The notes beneath the pieces were generated by a model that was not told the DNA's origin, made no database searches, and worked only from the letters and a program-made list of their open reading frames with translations. Positions 21,285 through 29,074 of a stretch of DNA of 29,074 nucleotides are shown here, one piece after another (the first letter of the stretch is position 1; each line of letters opens with the position of its first letter). The translations under genes were made by a program, and so were the position numbers. The DNA comes from CAYRWR01 sp964537555 (GTDB lineage Bacteria; Spirochaetota; Brevinematia; Brevinematales; CAYRWR01), in the NCBI GenBank assembly GCA_964537555.1, contig CAZIAD010000040.1:1-29074 (forward strand), read 5' to 3'.

Positions 21285-22112
21285 TTACTGATTGATAGAC
21301 ACGGAGTGGTTTTCTCCGTAATTATTATCCCAGTAAGTCAGGCCATTGACTGTATAGGATACAGCGAATTCTACAGACTGGGCAGCTCCCACATAAGTGG
21401 AGAAGCCCCATCTTTCAATGCCGTGGCGGTTAGGGTTGTTGACATACTGGCTGTAACCTACCATGTAATAAGTTCCATAATATTTACCAGGGATAACCTG
21501 GGTAGTCTGCCAGCCATCGGTGGTATAGATGATGTCTACTTTTTTATTATATGACAGGTTCTGAACATCTACCGATCCTCCGAAGTAATTCAAATTGGTG
21601 TAGGAGTCATGGTATAAGTACTTATAGGCAGTTTTGACTTTGATAGCAGGATTGAGCCAGGTGCCGTCCAGTACTGCCATTGCGTAGTCTTTACCACCAT
21701 TATTATCCCAGTAGGTCACCCCATTTACGGTATACTTGACCGCAAACTGTTCTGCCCAGATATTGTTATGGTCGGACAGGCTTACTGCCCAGATCTCATA
21801 ACCATTGTCAATAGTGCGGCTGAATTCCGCGGGGTATTCCTCCCAGGTACCGTCAGCCATTTTCTGTACAATAGCCACATATTTTTCAAAAGCCAGGTTT
21901 TTGACCTGTATGGTGTAGGACCGGTAAGTAGAACCCATGCCGTGATAATAGGAACAGGTAGCAGTGGCAGTCTGCAACACCACCGGTGAAGCTGTAGGGA
22001 TAGACGCAGTCACAGCACTGTTGTCAGTATTCAGCTCCAGGGCAGGTTCAACAGAACAGGATATCAGCATAGATCCTGTCATCAACAGGGATAAAATCAA
22101 ACTCTTTTTCAT
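21285..22112 (-). CDS. Lipoprotein with two tandem CBM21 carbohydrate-binding domains
   Basis: A 275-residue lipoprotein. The signal ends in SMLISCS, with lipobox LISC and C19. After a Thr/Ala-rich linker come two copies of a CBM21 (starch/glycogen-binding) domain, about 48-147 and 157-273. Each has a KNLAFEK or QNLSYNK strand, a loop like TDGWQTTQ (second copy), and ends in YTVNGVTYWDNN or YTVNGLTYWDNN. The conserved Trp/Tyr and Asn residues of the ligand face are present in the second copy; the first has MADGTWEEY at the equivalent loop. There is no catalytic domain, so it probably holds alpha-glucan at the cell surface. It has a strong terminator and its own operator-controlled promoter. 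Confidence 0.88.
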   Translation of the reverse strand: MKKSLILSLLMTGSMLISCSVEPALELNTDNSAVTASIPTASPVVLQTATATCSYYHGMGSTYRSYTIQVKNLAFEKYVAIVQKMADGTWEEYPAEFSRTIDNGYEIWAVSLSDHNNIWAEQFAVKYTVNGVTYWDNNGGKDYAMAVLDGTWLNPAIKVKTAYKYLYHDSYTNLNYFGGSVDVQNLSYNKKVDIIYTTDGWQTTQVIPGKYYGTYYMVGYSQYVNNPNRHGIERWGFSTYVGAAQSVEFAVSYTVNGLTYWDNNYGENHSVSINQ

Positions 22113-22168
22113 TTTGCCTCCATGGCCAGGGCCATCTACCTATGGTATTGGCCTGATTTTTTGACATC

Positions 22169-22197
22169 ATTATAGCATATTGTAAGCGCTTGCACAA
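22169..22197 (-). promoter_or_regulatory. Sigma-70-type promoter of the CBM21 gene
   Basis: On the minus strand TTGTGC (22192-22197) and TATAAT (22169-22174, perfect) are spaced by 17 bases, 57 bases before the ATG at 22112. A LacI/CcpA-type operator occupies the spacer and part of the -35. Confidence 0.7.
22181..22194. promoter_or_regulatory. LacI/CcpA-type (cre-like) operator in the CBM21 promoter
   Basis: TGTAAGCGCTTGCA is palindromic at 12 of 14 positions around a central CG and fits the cre consensus TGWAARCGYTWNCW at each position. The core AAGCGCTT is the usual LacI-family recognition element. It overlaps the -35/-10 spacer, which predicts direct repression, by a sugar-responsive LacI-family protein such as MalR or CcpA (the identity of the protein is inference). 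Confidence 0.7.
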
Positions 22198-22204
22198 GAA
22201 TTGC

Positions 22205-22954
22205 TTATTTTCGGGTAAAAACCAGGTTGGCGGAATCGGAGAGTGATTCATTGTAGGAATAGCCTTCCTGGGAAAAACGCCGGATCTGATCAGCCTCTGT
22301 GATCTGATGCTCGATGATATATTGGAGGAGCCAGCCCCGGGCCTGTTTGGCATAAGTTCCCAGGACTTTATAGGAATTGTCTTTGTAATCCTTAAAGTGA
22401 ATATGCACACTATGAGGAAATCTGTCCCAATCTATCAGCCGGGCGTATTCCTGGGACGCCATATTGAGCAGAATTTTATGTTTAGATATGTGTTTTTCTA
22501 TATATGCATTGACCAGCTCAGACCAATACTGATAAAGGGATTGGCCCTCTATGCGGAGGGGATCTTCCAGATCGAGGCGATGGGGCTGTATTCTATCCAG
22601 AGGACGGAGTACACCATATAAGCCGGACAGTATGAGCAGATGTTCCTGGGCATAGGCCCACTGAGCATGCGAGTAATGGAGTGGATCGAGGCCCTGAAAC
22701 ACAAAACCGCTAAAGGCCAGCAGTGCAGCGGTTCCCCGGTCCTTCTGACCCGGATCAAAACCGACTATATCCTTGAGGATGCGGGAGGTGAGCCTGGGGC
22801 TGGACCTGAAGAGTCCGCTTAGCGCTTCCGGTGACATCCCCTTGAGAACAGACATGATAGGGGCGCTTTTATCAGAAAACAGGGGCGTACTGAGCTCGAC
22901 ATCCAGACTGCGGCTATAGTCCTGGGTCTTGGAGGGGGAGATAATTAGGAGCAA
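22205..22954 (-). CDS. yaaA: YaaA-family peroxide stress protein, TTG start
   Basis: A 249-residue cytosolic protein of the YaaA (DUF328) family. E. coli YaaA lowers intracellular free iron and DNA damage under peroxide stress. Hallmarks: LLIISPSKTQDY at the start, AFSGFVFQGLDP, LLILSGLYGVLRPLD, the NMASQEYARLI motif, FKDYKDNSYKVLGTYAKQARG (about 185-208) and a C-terminal GYSYN...LVFTRK. The start is TTG at 22954, with AAGGA overlapping the mutS2 stop; no ATG gives the conserved N-terminus. Nine bases separate it from mutS2, so it is likely the last gene of that operon. Confidence 0.92.
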   Translation of the reverse strand: MLLIISPSKTQDYSRSLDVELSTPLFSDKSAPIMSVLKGMSPEALSGLFRSSPRLTSRILKDIVGFDPGQKDRGTAALLAFSGFVFQGLDPLHYSHAQWAYAQEHLLILSGLYGVLRPLDRIQPHRLDLEDPLRIEGQSLYQYWSELVNAYIEKHISKHKILLNMASQEYARLIDWDRFPHSVHIHFKDYKDNSYKVLGTYAKQARGWLLQYIIEHQITEADQIRRFSQEGYSYNESLSDSANLVFTRK

Positions 22955-22963
22955 GTCTTTTCC

Positions 22964-25297
22964 TTAGGATTTAAATTCTACCACAGTCTTACCCTGTCCG
23001 CCTTCACGGGGCGGGGCATACTGGTATGTCTTGACATACGGCATATCCCGCAGATAGTCCCAGATGGCCTTGCGCAGGATACCCTCACCTTTACCATGTA
23101 TGATCTCCATAGAGTGGGCTCCCTGCATATTTGCCATATCCAGGTCCTTTTCCAGCGACTTTAGGGCATCTTCCATACGCTGGCCTCTGAGATCCAGGCT
23201 ATACTTAAAGTCCCGGTCTATCTCATGCCTGCTGCGGGCCAGGGCCAGTTCTTTCTGCTGTTTTGCTGATTCAAACAGGTCATCCAGGGCTACGGTTACT
23301 GATACTATACCGATTCTGACCCGGGCCGCACTGTCTTTTACAGATTCTATATGTCCTTCTTTATTGAGACTGGCCACATAGACTGCCTGTCCCGGCTGGA
23401 GATCTTTCGTCTTTAGCCCCGGCAGCTTGATCCGGGTCTTCTTTTCTTCTTCCAGAAGGATGCGGGTCTTTTGAGTGATGGCATCAGCCTGGTTCAGTGC
23501 ATCCCGGGATTTATTTTTCAGGTCAGTTTTAAGCTGGGATACTTCCCTGAGGGCATTGTCCAGCTCCCCCTGAAGGATCTTGATCCCTTTGACTCTGACT
23601 TCTTCCTGGGCCTGGGCCAGGTCTTTCTCCCGCTGTTCCACCTGACGTTTGAGGCGACGGGCTTCTCTCAGTTCAGCTGCGGCTTTTTCCTTCATCTGGC
23701 CCAGGGAGTTTCGCTCTTTTTCCAGGGTCTGGACCAGTTTTTCATTACGGGTCATGGTCTCTTCCAGATATTTCTGGGCTTCCCGTATTATAGAGGGGGC
23801 TATACCATAACGGCGGGCGATGTCCAGGGCAAAACTGGAGCCGGTTCCGCCCGGAAAGAGCCTGTACAGGGGCTGCAGATTGATCTCATCAAATTCCACA
23901 AATGCATTTTCCAGGGATTCATGACTATAAGCCAGTTCTTTGATACCGGAATAATGGGTAGTGATGATAAACAGGGGGCCTTTCTGGATAAATGCCCGTA
24001 TCACTTCCCGGCCCAGGGCTTCGCCTTCACGGGGGTCAGTAGCGGCCGCGATCTCATCTATAAGGACCAGGTCTCCCGGGCCGGCAGCTTCCAGTATCGC
24101 CGCTATCTGCATCACATGCCCCGAAAAGCTGGACAGGTTACGGTCTATACTCTGTTCATCACCGATCTCCGCATAGACAGCATGAAACAGGCTCATAGTG
24201 GAATCAGGATGGAGGGGCAGAGGAATGGCATACATAAGCATCATCACGAGGAGGCCGGCTGTCTTGAGGGCTACCGTCTTGCCCCCGGCGTTGGGGCCGG
24301 AGATAATCAGGCCCGGATGTGCTTCATCGATGTGTATATCTATACGGACCGGATCTTCTACTGTCAGGAGCGGGTGAAAAGCCTGGAGTATATGGATACA
24401 CTTGTTTTTTTCCTCTATGCGGGGAAAACAGCCTTTTATCCTGAGGGCATAGCGGCTGCGGGCCTGGATCCACTCCATGACCCCGATCTGGTTATCTATC
24501 TCGGCTATCTCCCAGCGATTAGTACGGACCGTGTCCGTGAGTTCAGTAAGGATGCGCCGGATCTCTGCAGCTTCTTTCTGATCTATCTCCACTAGTTCAT
24601 TATTGAGAGAGACCAGTGCTTCCGGCTCTACAAAAGCGGTCTCCCCGCTCTGGGAAAAAGAATGCACTATCCCGGGCACCCGGGAACGCCCGCTGGACTT
24701 GAGAGGCAGAACATAACGGCCGTCTCTCTGGGTGACGATCTTATCCTGCATGCTGGCCTTATAGTCATCGGTCTCCATAAGCTTACGCATGCGGCCTTCT
24801 ATATCAGCCCGGATACTGCCTTTTCGCTTACGTATCTTTTTTAACTCGGCAGAGGCATTATCCCGTACCTGTCCATCAGGATCAATCTTATTAAATATAT
24901 CATCTCTAAAGAACGGGAGGCCCTTTATATCTTTGTTACAGTCCCAGAGGCCTGGATATTTTTCCTGTTTTTCTTCCAGATAAGACAGGATATTCTGCCA
25001 GATATCCAGACATATCCCAATGTTAAATAACTCCTCTCCATTGAGGCGGATACCTTTCAGTTCAGCCTGCTTCAAGCTGCCCTCTGTATCATCGAGCTCA
25101 GTAAATGATAATGGGCTGTCAAACTGGATCATAGCGGTCATTTCATTGACCAGGGCTATTTCTTTGTTGAGCAGACTGGTATCCGTATAGGGCTGTATTT
25201 CAGCACTTTGGCGGAGGCCCGGATAGGTATGGAGATGATCCCGGAGGCTGTTGACCAATATATCCAGTTCATCTTTTATTGGATTCTTCATATTCAT
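22964..25297 (-). CDS. mutS2: MutS2 family ATPase/endonuclease with Smr domain
   Basis: A 777-residue homologue of MutS that lacks the mismatch-recognition domain. MutS2 proteins act on recombination intermediates or on collided ribosomes, depending on the species. It has a core and clamp region with YVLPLKSSGRSRVPGIVHS (195-213), the ABC-type ATPase with GPNAGGKT (334-341) and the Walker B DLVLIDEIAAATDP, a long coiled coil (about 515-620), and a C-terminal Smr nuclease domain starting SLDLRGQR (700-707) with HGKGEG (734-739). The order is complete. Its start overlaps the glycosyltransferase stop (ATGA), and yaaA follows within 9 bases. Confidence 0.95.
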   Translation of the reverse strand: MNMKNPIKDELDILVNSLRDHLHTYPGLRQSAEIQPYTDTSLLNKEIALVNEMTAMIQFDSPLSFTELDDTEGSLKQAELKGIRLNGEELFNIGICLDIWQNILSYLEEKQEKYPGLWDCNKDIKGLPFFRDDIFNKIDPDGQVRDNASAELKKIRKRKGSIRADIEGRMRKLMETDDYKASMQDKIVTQRDGRYVLPLKSSGRSRVPGIVHSFSQSGETAFVEPEALVSLNNELVEIDQKEAAEIRRILTELTDTVRTNRWEIAEIDNQIGVMEWIQARSRYALRIKGCFPRIEEKNKCIHILQAFHPLLTVEDPVRIDIHIDEAHPGLIISGPNAGGKTVALKTAGLLVMMLMYAIPLPLHPDSTMSLFHAVYAEIGDEQSIDRNLSSFSGHVMQIAAILEAAGPGDLVLIDEIAAATDPREGEALGREVIRAFIQKGPLFIITTHYSGIKELAYSHESLENAFVEFDEINLQPLYRLFPGGTGSSFALDIARRYGIAPSIIREAQKYLEETMTRNEKLVQTLEKERNSLGQMKEKAAAELREARRLKRQVEQREKDLAQAQEEVRVKGIKILQGELDNALREVSQLKTDLKNKSRDALNQADAITQKTRILLEEEKKTRIKLPGLKTKDLQPGQAVYVASLNKEGHIESVKDSAARVRIGIVSVTVALDDLFESAKQQKELALARSRHEIDRDFKYSLDLRGQRMEDALKSLEKDLDMANMQGAHSMEIIHGKGEGILRKAIWDYLRDMPYVKTYQYAPPREGGQGKTVVEFKS

Positions 25298-26406
25298 TTC
25301 TTAAAGTCTTTTATCACGTCCGCGGCAATGCGGTAAAAGTCCTCTGCTGTCTTTTCCCAGCTGAACCCGGCAGCATATTGTACAGCATTTTTAGCCAGGC
25401 CGGCCAGTTTCTTCTTATCCCTCAGCAGATCTTCCAGGGAGGCACTGAATGCGTCCAGATCGTCATTAGCTACCAGAATACCGGTTTTCCCGTGCTGTAT
25501 GGAGTCCCTGAGCCCTTCAACCGAGTAAGCCAGAGCGGGCAGGCCGGCAGCATTGGCCTCCAGTACAGAAATACCCCATCCTTCTTTTTCAGAGGCGATC
25601 ACAAAGAGGGAGCAGGACTGCAGCAAGGTGGCCTTCTGGTCGTCATTGATAAATCCGTGAAAAATCACCTCTTGTTCCAGTCCCAGTTCCTGGACGAGCA
25701 GTTGTAGCCTCGCTTCGTCGTCACCTTTTCCTGTTATATGAAATCGGATATCAGGCAGTTTGGCCTTAAGGCGTGATACTGCATGGATGATATGATCGAC
25801 CCGTTTATATTTTTTGAGACGTCCCAGATAAATAAGGGAATAGGCCTCTTTGCGGGCATGGGTATTTTGGGAAAGACTCTTAAAATCAATGCCATTGTGG
25901 GAAATGATAATATTTTTAAAATCATAGAGACTCAGCAGGTCCTGTTTGCTGGATTCTGATACCGATATAAGGGGGATGTCTTTATAGTATCGCAGCAGAA
26001 ACTTCTCCATGTGGTAGACATAAAAGGCCATAGGCCAGGACAGCTGCTTGAACAGGCTTTTCCCATGGACATGGTGATGGATGGCCAGTACCGGGGTGTC
26101 TGGGGCATAACGGCTGATACACAGGGGTATCTTGGATACATCATCTATGATGAGGTCATAGCCCTTATGCCTCAGCGTCTTTTGGTAATAGCTGCGGAAG
26201 CTCAGGTTAAACAGGCTGTTATTGGGGATGCGTATGATAGTGTAGTGTTCTGTGCGCAGAGTGGGGGTACAGCCCGGGTAGCTAGCAGAAACAAAGTCTA
26301 CTTCCCAGTCCGAGGGCTTTCTTTTGAGGATCTCATCTATGTGGATCTCTGCTCCACCGGCTTCAGGATTGGTGATGTCTCTCCAGTTGACTACCAGGAC
26401 TTTCAT
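25294..26406 (-). CDS. GT4-family glycosyltransferase
   Basis: A 370-residue GT-B glycosyltransferase (GT4). The N-terminal Rossmann half begins MKVLVVNWRD with the glycine-rich EAGGAEIH loop (15-22). The C-terminal half has LIYLGRLKKYKRVDHII (191-207) and the donor-binding EKEGWGISVLEANAAGLP (273-290) with the paired glutamates E275 and E283. No membrane segment is seen; the enzyme would act at the inner face of the membrane on polysaccharide or glycolipid. Acceptor and sugar are unknown. It lies 11 bases after the small membrane protein gene and overlaps mutS2 by 4 bases, suggesting one operon. Confidence 0.92.
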   Translation of the reverse strand: MKVLVVNWRDITNPEAGGAEIHIDEILKRKPSDWEVDFVSASYPGCTPTLRTEHYTIIRIPNNSLFNLSFRSYYQKTLRHKGYDLIIDDVSKIPLCISRYAPDTPVLAIHHHVHGKSLFKQLSWPMAFYVYHMEKFLLRYYKDIPLISVSESSKQDLLSLYDFKNIIISHNGIDFKSLSQNTHARKEAYSLIYLGRLKKYKRVDHIIHAVSRLKAKLPDIRFHITGKGDDEARLQLLVQELGLEQEVIFHGFINDDQKATLLQSCSLFVIASEKEGWGISVLEANAAGLPALAYSVEGLRDSIQHGKTGILVANDDLDAFSASLEDLLRDKKKLAGLAKNAVQYAAGFSWEKTAEDFYRIAADVIKDFKK

Positions 26407-26417
26407 AAGGCCACCCT

Positions 26418-26918
26418 CTAAAAGCTGATGCTGACCAGGTTGACCCCCAGGTTCAGGCCGGATGTGAGAGGGGGAGTAGCAGTCTGGGGCGAATGGTTCT
26501 TCATATATTTATAATCAGTCCATGCTACAAACAAGGGTATAAGCAGGGTGTTCAGTAATATGTATCTGAACTGTACCTGAGAGGCTAAAGGGTCAGATGT
26601 GCCCTGATTAATGAGTCCGGGGTCATTTCCTATGAATGAGGTATTTAAGATCAGGAGCAGATTGAGAGTGAGATAAAAAGTAATAGGAACTGCTACAAAG
26701 TAGATAATATCAAATCTTCTCAGGGTCGTCTCCGGTTCCTGGAACTCGATGACACCGGTCTTCAGGTAGGAACTGGGTACCATGGGTTCCGGTACGGGTA
26801 CCACATTGATATTGGTGACACTGGGCATAAGCATGAGCTGATTGGTGTCTATCTTAAGGTAGGCATGAGCACTGAGGCTGAACAGAAAAACAAAACCGAG
26901 AATAAGGCTAATTCGCAT
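26418..26918 (-). CDS. Small membrane protein with signal peptide, unknown function
   Basis: A 166-residue protein that I do not recognise. It has a signal peptide (1-19, ending SLSAHA), a Pro/Val-rich exported stretch (about 32-62) and two hydrophobic segments (about 71-91 and 118-134), so it is probably an inner-membrane protein with an exported N-terminal part. GGAGAG precedes the ATG. It is the first gene of the operon with the glycosyltransferase, mutS2 and yaaA. A TATAAT-like -10 (minus strand, about 26940-26945) lies upstream, but its -35 is poor. Confidence 0.7.
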   Translation of the reverse strand: MRISLILGFVFLFSLSAHAYLKIDTNQLMLMPSVTNINVVPVPEPMVPSSYLKTGVIEFQEPETTLRRFDIIYFVAVPITFYLTLNLLLILNTSFIGNDPGLINQGTSDPLASQVQFRYILLNTLLIPLFVAWTDYKYMKNHSPQTATPPLTSGLNLGVNLVSISF

Positions 26919-27052
26919 TATTGAGTCTCTCCAAAGTTAATTATAATACAGACTTTAAATAAGATTATACATATTATAAGGATAGTTAGAAGGAAATACA
27001 ATTATTATAGCTTTTTTTTGTTTAAAGTCCTTTGGAAAGTTCTTTCAGGTAA

Positions 27053-27379
27053 AAAGAATGGGCGAATTATTGTAGTGTGGTGATTTCCCAGGAGGACCTG
27101 GTAGACCGCCTCATGGTGGATAAGGCCAGTGTTTCACGCTCCGTGGTCTCACTGGAAAAGAAGGGCTGTCTATCCAGGGTCAGATCCAGCGATGACAGGA
27201 GAGAGAGTGTTATATCGCTCACTGAATCTGGAGTGATCCTGAAGAAAAGGATAGCAGAAGATCTGGAGCTGTGGATGAACGTATTACAGGAGGGCATTCC
27301 TCCTGAGGAATGGGACCATGTTTCTGACCTTATTTCTGAGATCGCTCTTAAAGCCAGGTATTATTCTGAGAATATGTGA
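27053..27379 (+). pseudogene. N-terminally truncated MarR-family regulator
   Basis: The frame after the stop at 27050 encodes the MarR winged helix: ISQEDLVDRLMVDKASVSRSVVSLEKKGCL (recognition helix), the wing RVRSSDDRRESVISLTESG with the conserved DxRxxxxxLT pattern, and the C-terminal dimer helix. A normal MarR protein has about 45-50 more N-terminal residues. Here the upstream DNA is AT-rich non-coding sequence and no MarR-like residues appear in any frame. The only start codons are GTG 27077 and 27080, without a good Shine-Dalgarno. It is most likely a relic; a short functional regulator is possible. Confidence 0.6.
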
Positions 27380-27497
27380 CATTTATTTCATATTACAGAT
27401 ATCTGGATATTGGACATATTCTTCTTCAATAATACGACTTATATTTGGCCGGGATAATCAGTCAGTCAATATAGAAATACAAGAGTAGGGCGGAGAG

Positions 27498-27719
27498 CTA
27501 TTTCCACCATATACCCTTCTTTCGGGGATTACCAAAGGATTCAAATGTATCCCCTGCTTCGTTCAGGACGGCATCCAGTTCAGCCACCGTGAATTCAAAC
27601 CCGTCTTCTCCAGCCAGTTTTACAAAGGTCTCTTTTTCCTCAAGTCCGTCGTATTTTACCCTGAAGTCCTTATCATTTCCGCCTTTGATGAGCAGCTCTT
27701 CTACGTTCTTTTTTGACAT
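27498..27719 (-). CDS. Nif11-type leader-peptide family protein, possible RiPP precursor
   Basis: A 73-residue peptide. Residues 1-48 have the Nif11/N11P leader pattern: MSKKNVEELLIKGGND, then ETFVKLAGEDGFEFTVAELDAVL (30-52) with the typical KLAxEDGFEFTxxEL core. The remaining tail (about 53-73) starts after NEAG, a possible AG-type processing site, and ends in NPRKKGIWWK, aromatic and basic. In cyanobacteria and other bacteria such leaders guide peptide-modifying enzymes. No modification enzyme, protease or ABC exporter lies in the window, so it is an orphan, or the enzymes lie elsewhere. A perfect AGGAG Shine-Dalgarno precedes the ATG. Confidence 0.75.
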   Translation of the reverse strand: MSKKNVEELLIKGGNDKDFRVKYDGLEEKETFVKLAGEDGFEFTVAELDAVLNEAGDTFESFGNPRKKGIWWK

Positions 27720-27731
27720 GTCATTCTCCTA

Positions 27732-27758
27732 TAATAGTGTTATTTTATGGTACTATTA
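27732..27758. promoter_or_regulatory. Inverted repeat upstream of the Nif11 peptide gene
   Basis: TAATAGT (27732-27738) and ACTATTA (27752-27758) form a perfect 7-bp inverted repeat with a 13-base spacer, just upstream of the Shine-Dalgarno. It could be an operator or an RNA hairpin over the leader; the AT-rich context makes chance occurrence possible. Confidence 0.35.
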
Positions 27759-27929
27759 CACAGCATTATTTGGTTTTTCTTCGAAAGTATTACCAAATAA
27801 GGGAAGCAGCAATGACACCTGAATGGACGCTGGGAAGATCTCTCTCAATGAATGAGAATAATGATAGCTTATTTAGGAAGATTTTGCCAATATACCGGAA
27901 AAAGGATTTTTGCATTAAAATTACAGGAC

Positions 27930-29054
27930 TTAGGCCTTACCCAGGCTTTTGAGCATCTGGGTATGCCGGAACAGGGCTATTCCGAAATTAGGCTGTACGT
28001 GATAAGGTAACTTATACTCCAGGGCAGTCTCTTTCACAATAGCTGCAATATGCCGGTAGTGCACATGGCAGATGGCAGGAAATAAATGATGCTCTACCTG
28101 GTAGTTCAGTCCTCCGATCAGCCAGGAAAACAGGCGGCTTCGGGGTGAATAGTCAGAGGTGGTCATAAGCTGATGTACGGCCCAGCTGTTTCCCATAGTG
28201 CCATCCTGAGCAGGCAGGGGATATTTTGCCTCGGGCATGACATGTGCGGTCTGGAAGATAATTCCTAAGATAAATCCACCCACAAAATGCATACTCAGAT
28301 AGGCCAGAATAATGATCCACCAGGCCACAGGTAGAATCAATATGGGTATTACCAGGATGTAGGTATAATAGAGAAGTTTAGATATTATCAGTTCTGTGAT
28401 GATCCAGCCGTAGGATCTTTTTCCATCCAGGGCCACCCCGGCCTTTTTATAACGGATTATCTGACGAATATCCTTGTCCAGGGTCCATTGCAGGGTGATC
28501 AGTCCGTAAAAGAACCAGGCATAGAGGAACATAAACCTGTGGTATTTTCTAAGGGGCTTATGGGGTGAAAACCGCAGGATATTCCCCACCGGGTCTATAT
28601 CCTCGTCATAACCCTCGATATTGGTATAACGGTGATGCAGGGTATTATGCTGATACTGCCAGTTATAGGCGAAACCTCCCAGCAGGTTAAGGGTATAGGA
28701 CAGGATCCTGTTCACGGCCTGGTGTTTTGAATATGCCTTATGATTGGCATCGTGCATAATGGACAGGCCTATTCCGGCTATGCCCAATCCCATAGTTATA
28801 TACATCACAAAAATAAGCCCGGGTGTAGTGATGAGTCCCGAGACCATAAAACCATAAGGTACTATATAGACGGCCAGCATTAACAGGGTTTTGAACAGCA
28901 TATTCACATTGCCGTGTTTGGATATCCCATTACTGCTAAAGTAGTGATTGACTCTTTTCCTGAGCTCTGTCACAAAGCTGCTGTGATCACCCGTATTATA
29001 TTTGATCTTTTCCTGATTGGATGTACTATCGCTGATATTTTCTGAACTTTTCAT
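27930..29054 (-). CDS. Membrane front-end fatty acid desaturase (Delta-5/Delta-6-like)
   Basis: A 374-residue acyl-lipid desaturase of the inner membrane. It has the three histidine boxes of the di-iron site: HDANH (101-105), HNTLHH (136-141) and QVEHH (319-323). The Gln in the last box marks front-end desaturases, which insert a double bond between an existing one and the carboxyl end. Hydrophobic segments lie at about 55-100, 175-195 and 220-268. There is no N-terminal cytochrome b5 domain, so electrons must come from a separate ferredoxin or cytochrome, as in cyanobacterial DesD. AGGAG precedes ATG 29054. Its promoter lies outside the window. Regioselectivity cannot be told from sequence alone. 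Confidence 0.92.
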   Translation of the reverse strand: MKSSENISDSTSNQEKIKYNTGDHSSFVTELRKRVNHYFSSNGISKHGNVNMLFKTLLMLAVYIVPYGFMVSGLITTPGLIFVMYITMGLGIAGIGLSIMHDANHKAYSKHQAVNRILSYTLNLLGGFAYNWQYQHNTLHHRYTNIEGYDEDIDPVGNILRFSPHKPLRKYHRFMFLYAWFFYGLITLQWTLDKDIRQIIRYKKAGVALDGKRSYGWIITELIISKLLYYTYILVIPILILPVAWWIIILAYLSMHFVGGFILGIIFQTAHVMPEAKYPLPAQDGTMGNSWAVHQLMTTSDYSPRSRLFSWLIGGLNYQVEHHLFPAICHVHYRHIAAIVKETALEYKLPYHVQPNFGIALFRHTQMLKSLGKA

Positions 29055-29074
29055 CTGATTCTCCTGCTTAACAC

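Noticed and set aside
23471..24595. 374-codon plus-strand frame
   Set aside because: Antisense to mutS2, which has all its motifs in the other frame.
27812..27952. 46-codon plus-strand frame with an AAGGGAAG before its ATG
   Set aside because: The Shine-Dalgarno is fair, but the peptide has no recognisable pattern, no promoter was found and it overlaps the end of the desaturase gene. It remains a weak possibility.

Overview
The window looks like chromosomal DNA of a free-living, saccharolytic, Gram-negative-type bacterium of roughly 45% GC. A spirochaete is my best guess. This is inference from the style of the genes (a class A penicillin-binding protein, lipoproteins with relaxed lipoboxes, a starch-binding lipoprotein, a BioG-type biotin cluster, MutS2 with Smr); there is no rRNA or other decisive marker. 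I saw no insertion sequence, prophage or CRISPR array. Genes are dense, and no stretch over 300 bases is without a gene or gene remnant.

Layout. 1-488: a minus-strand tRNA cluster (Pro-TGG, Arg-TCT, His-GTG, Arg-TCG, Lys-CTT cut by the window edge) behind a consensus promoter. 507-3023: class A penicillin-binding protein, divergent from a small SurA-like periplasmic protein (3170-3793). 3869-5965: overlapping rpoZ-like, miaA and a degenerate mannose-1-phosphate guanylyltransferase-like gene. 6069-8366: metE. 8373-8534: a decayed methyltransferase fragment. 8617-10932: an exported protein with an HExxH motif and three 109-residue TPR super-repeats. 11090-12809: a nuclease/phosphatase-fold gene and a Crp/Fnr regulator. 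13091-15487: a GH13 amylase-like lipoprotein, followed by two unknown small genes.

16473-21209 is the biotin cluster bioA-bioF-bioG-bioC-bioD. Its consensus promoter overlaps a TTGTAAA/TTTACAA palindrome that resembles a BirA-type operator. BioC and BioG would make pimeloyl-ACP, and BioF, BioA and BioD would carry it to dethiobiotin. BioB, and whatever ligase or repressor acts here, must lie elsewhere. bioF has no ATG/GTG/TTG in the right place and seems to start at AUC or CUG.

21285-22197 holds a tandem CBM21 lipoprotein with a strong terminator. Its promoter contains a near-palindromic LacI/CcpA-type operator. With the GH13 lipoprotein this suggests surface capture and cleavage of alpha-glucans under carbon-source control. 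22205-26918 is a minus-strand run: unknown membrane protein, GT4 glycosyltransferase, mutS2, yaaA. The right end (27053-29054) has a truncated MarR gene, an orphan Nif11-type leader-peptide gene (possible RiPP precursor) and a front-end fatty acid desaturase.

No complete new multi-gene system is visible. The best candidates for something undescribed are the metallopeptidase-TPR protein, the ManC-like pseudoenzyme coupled to miaA, the orphan Nif11 peptide and the non-AUG bioF start.
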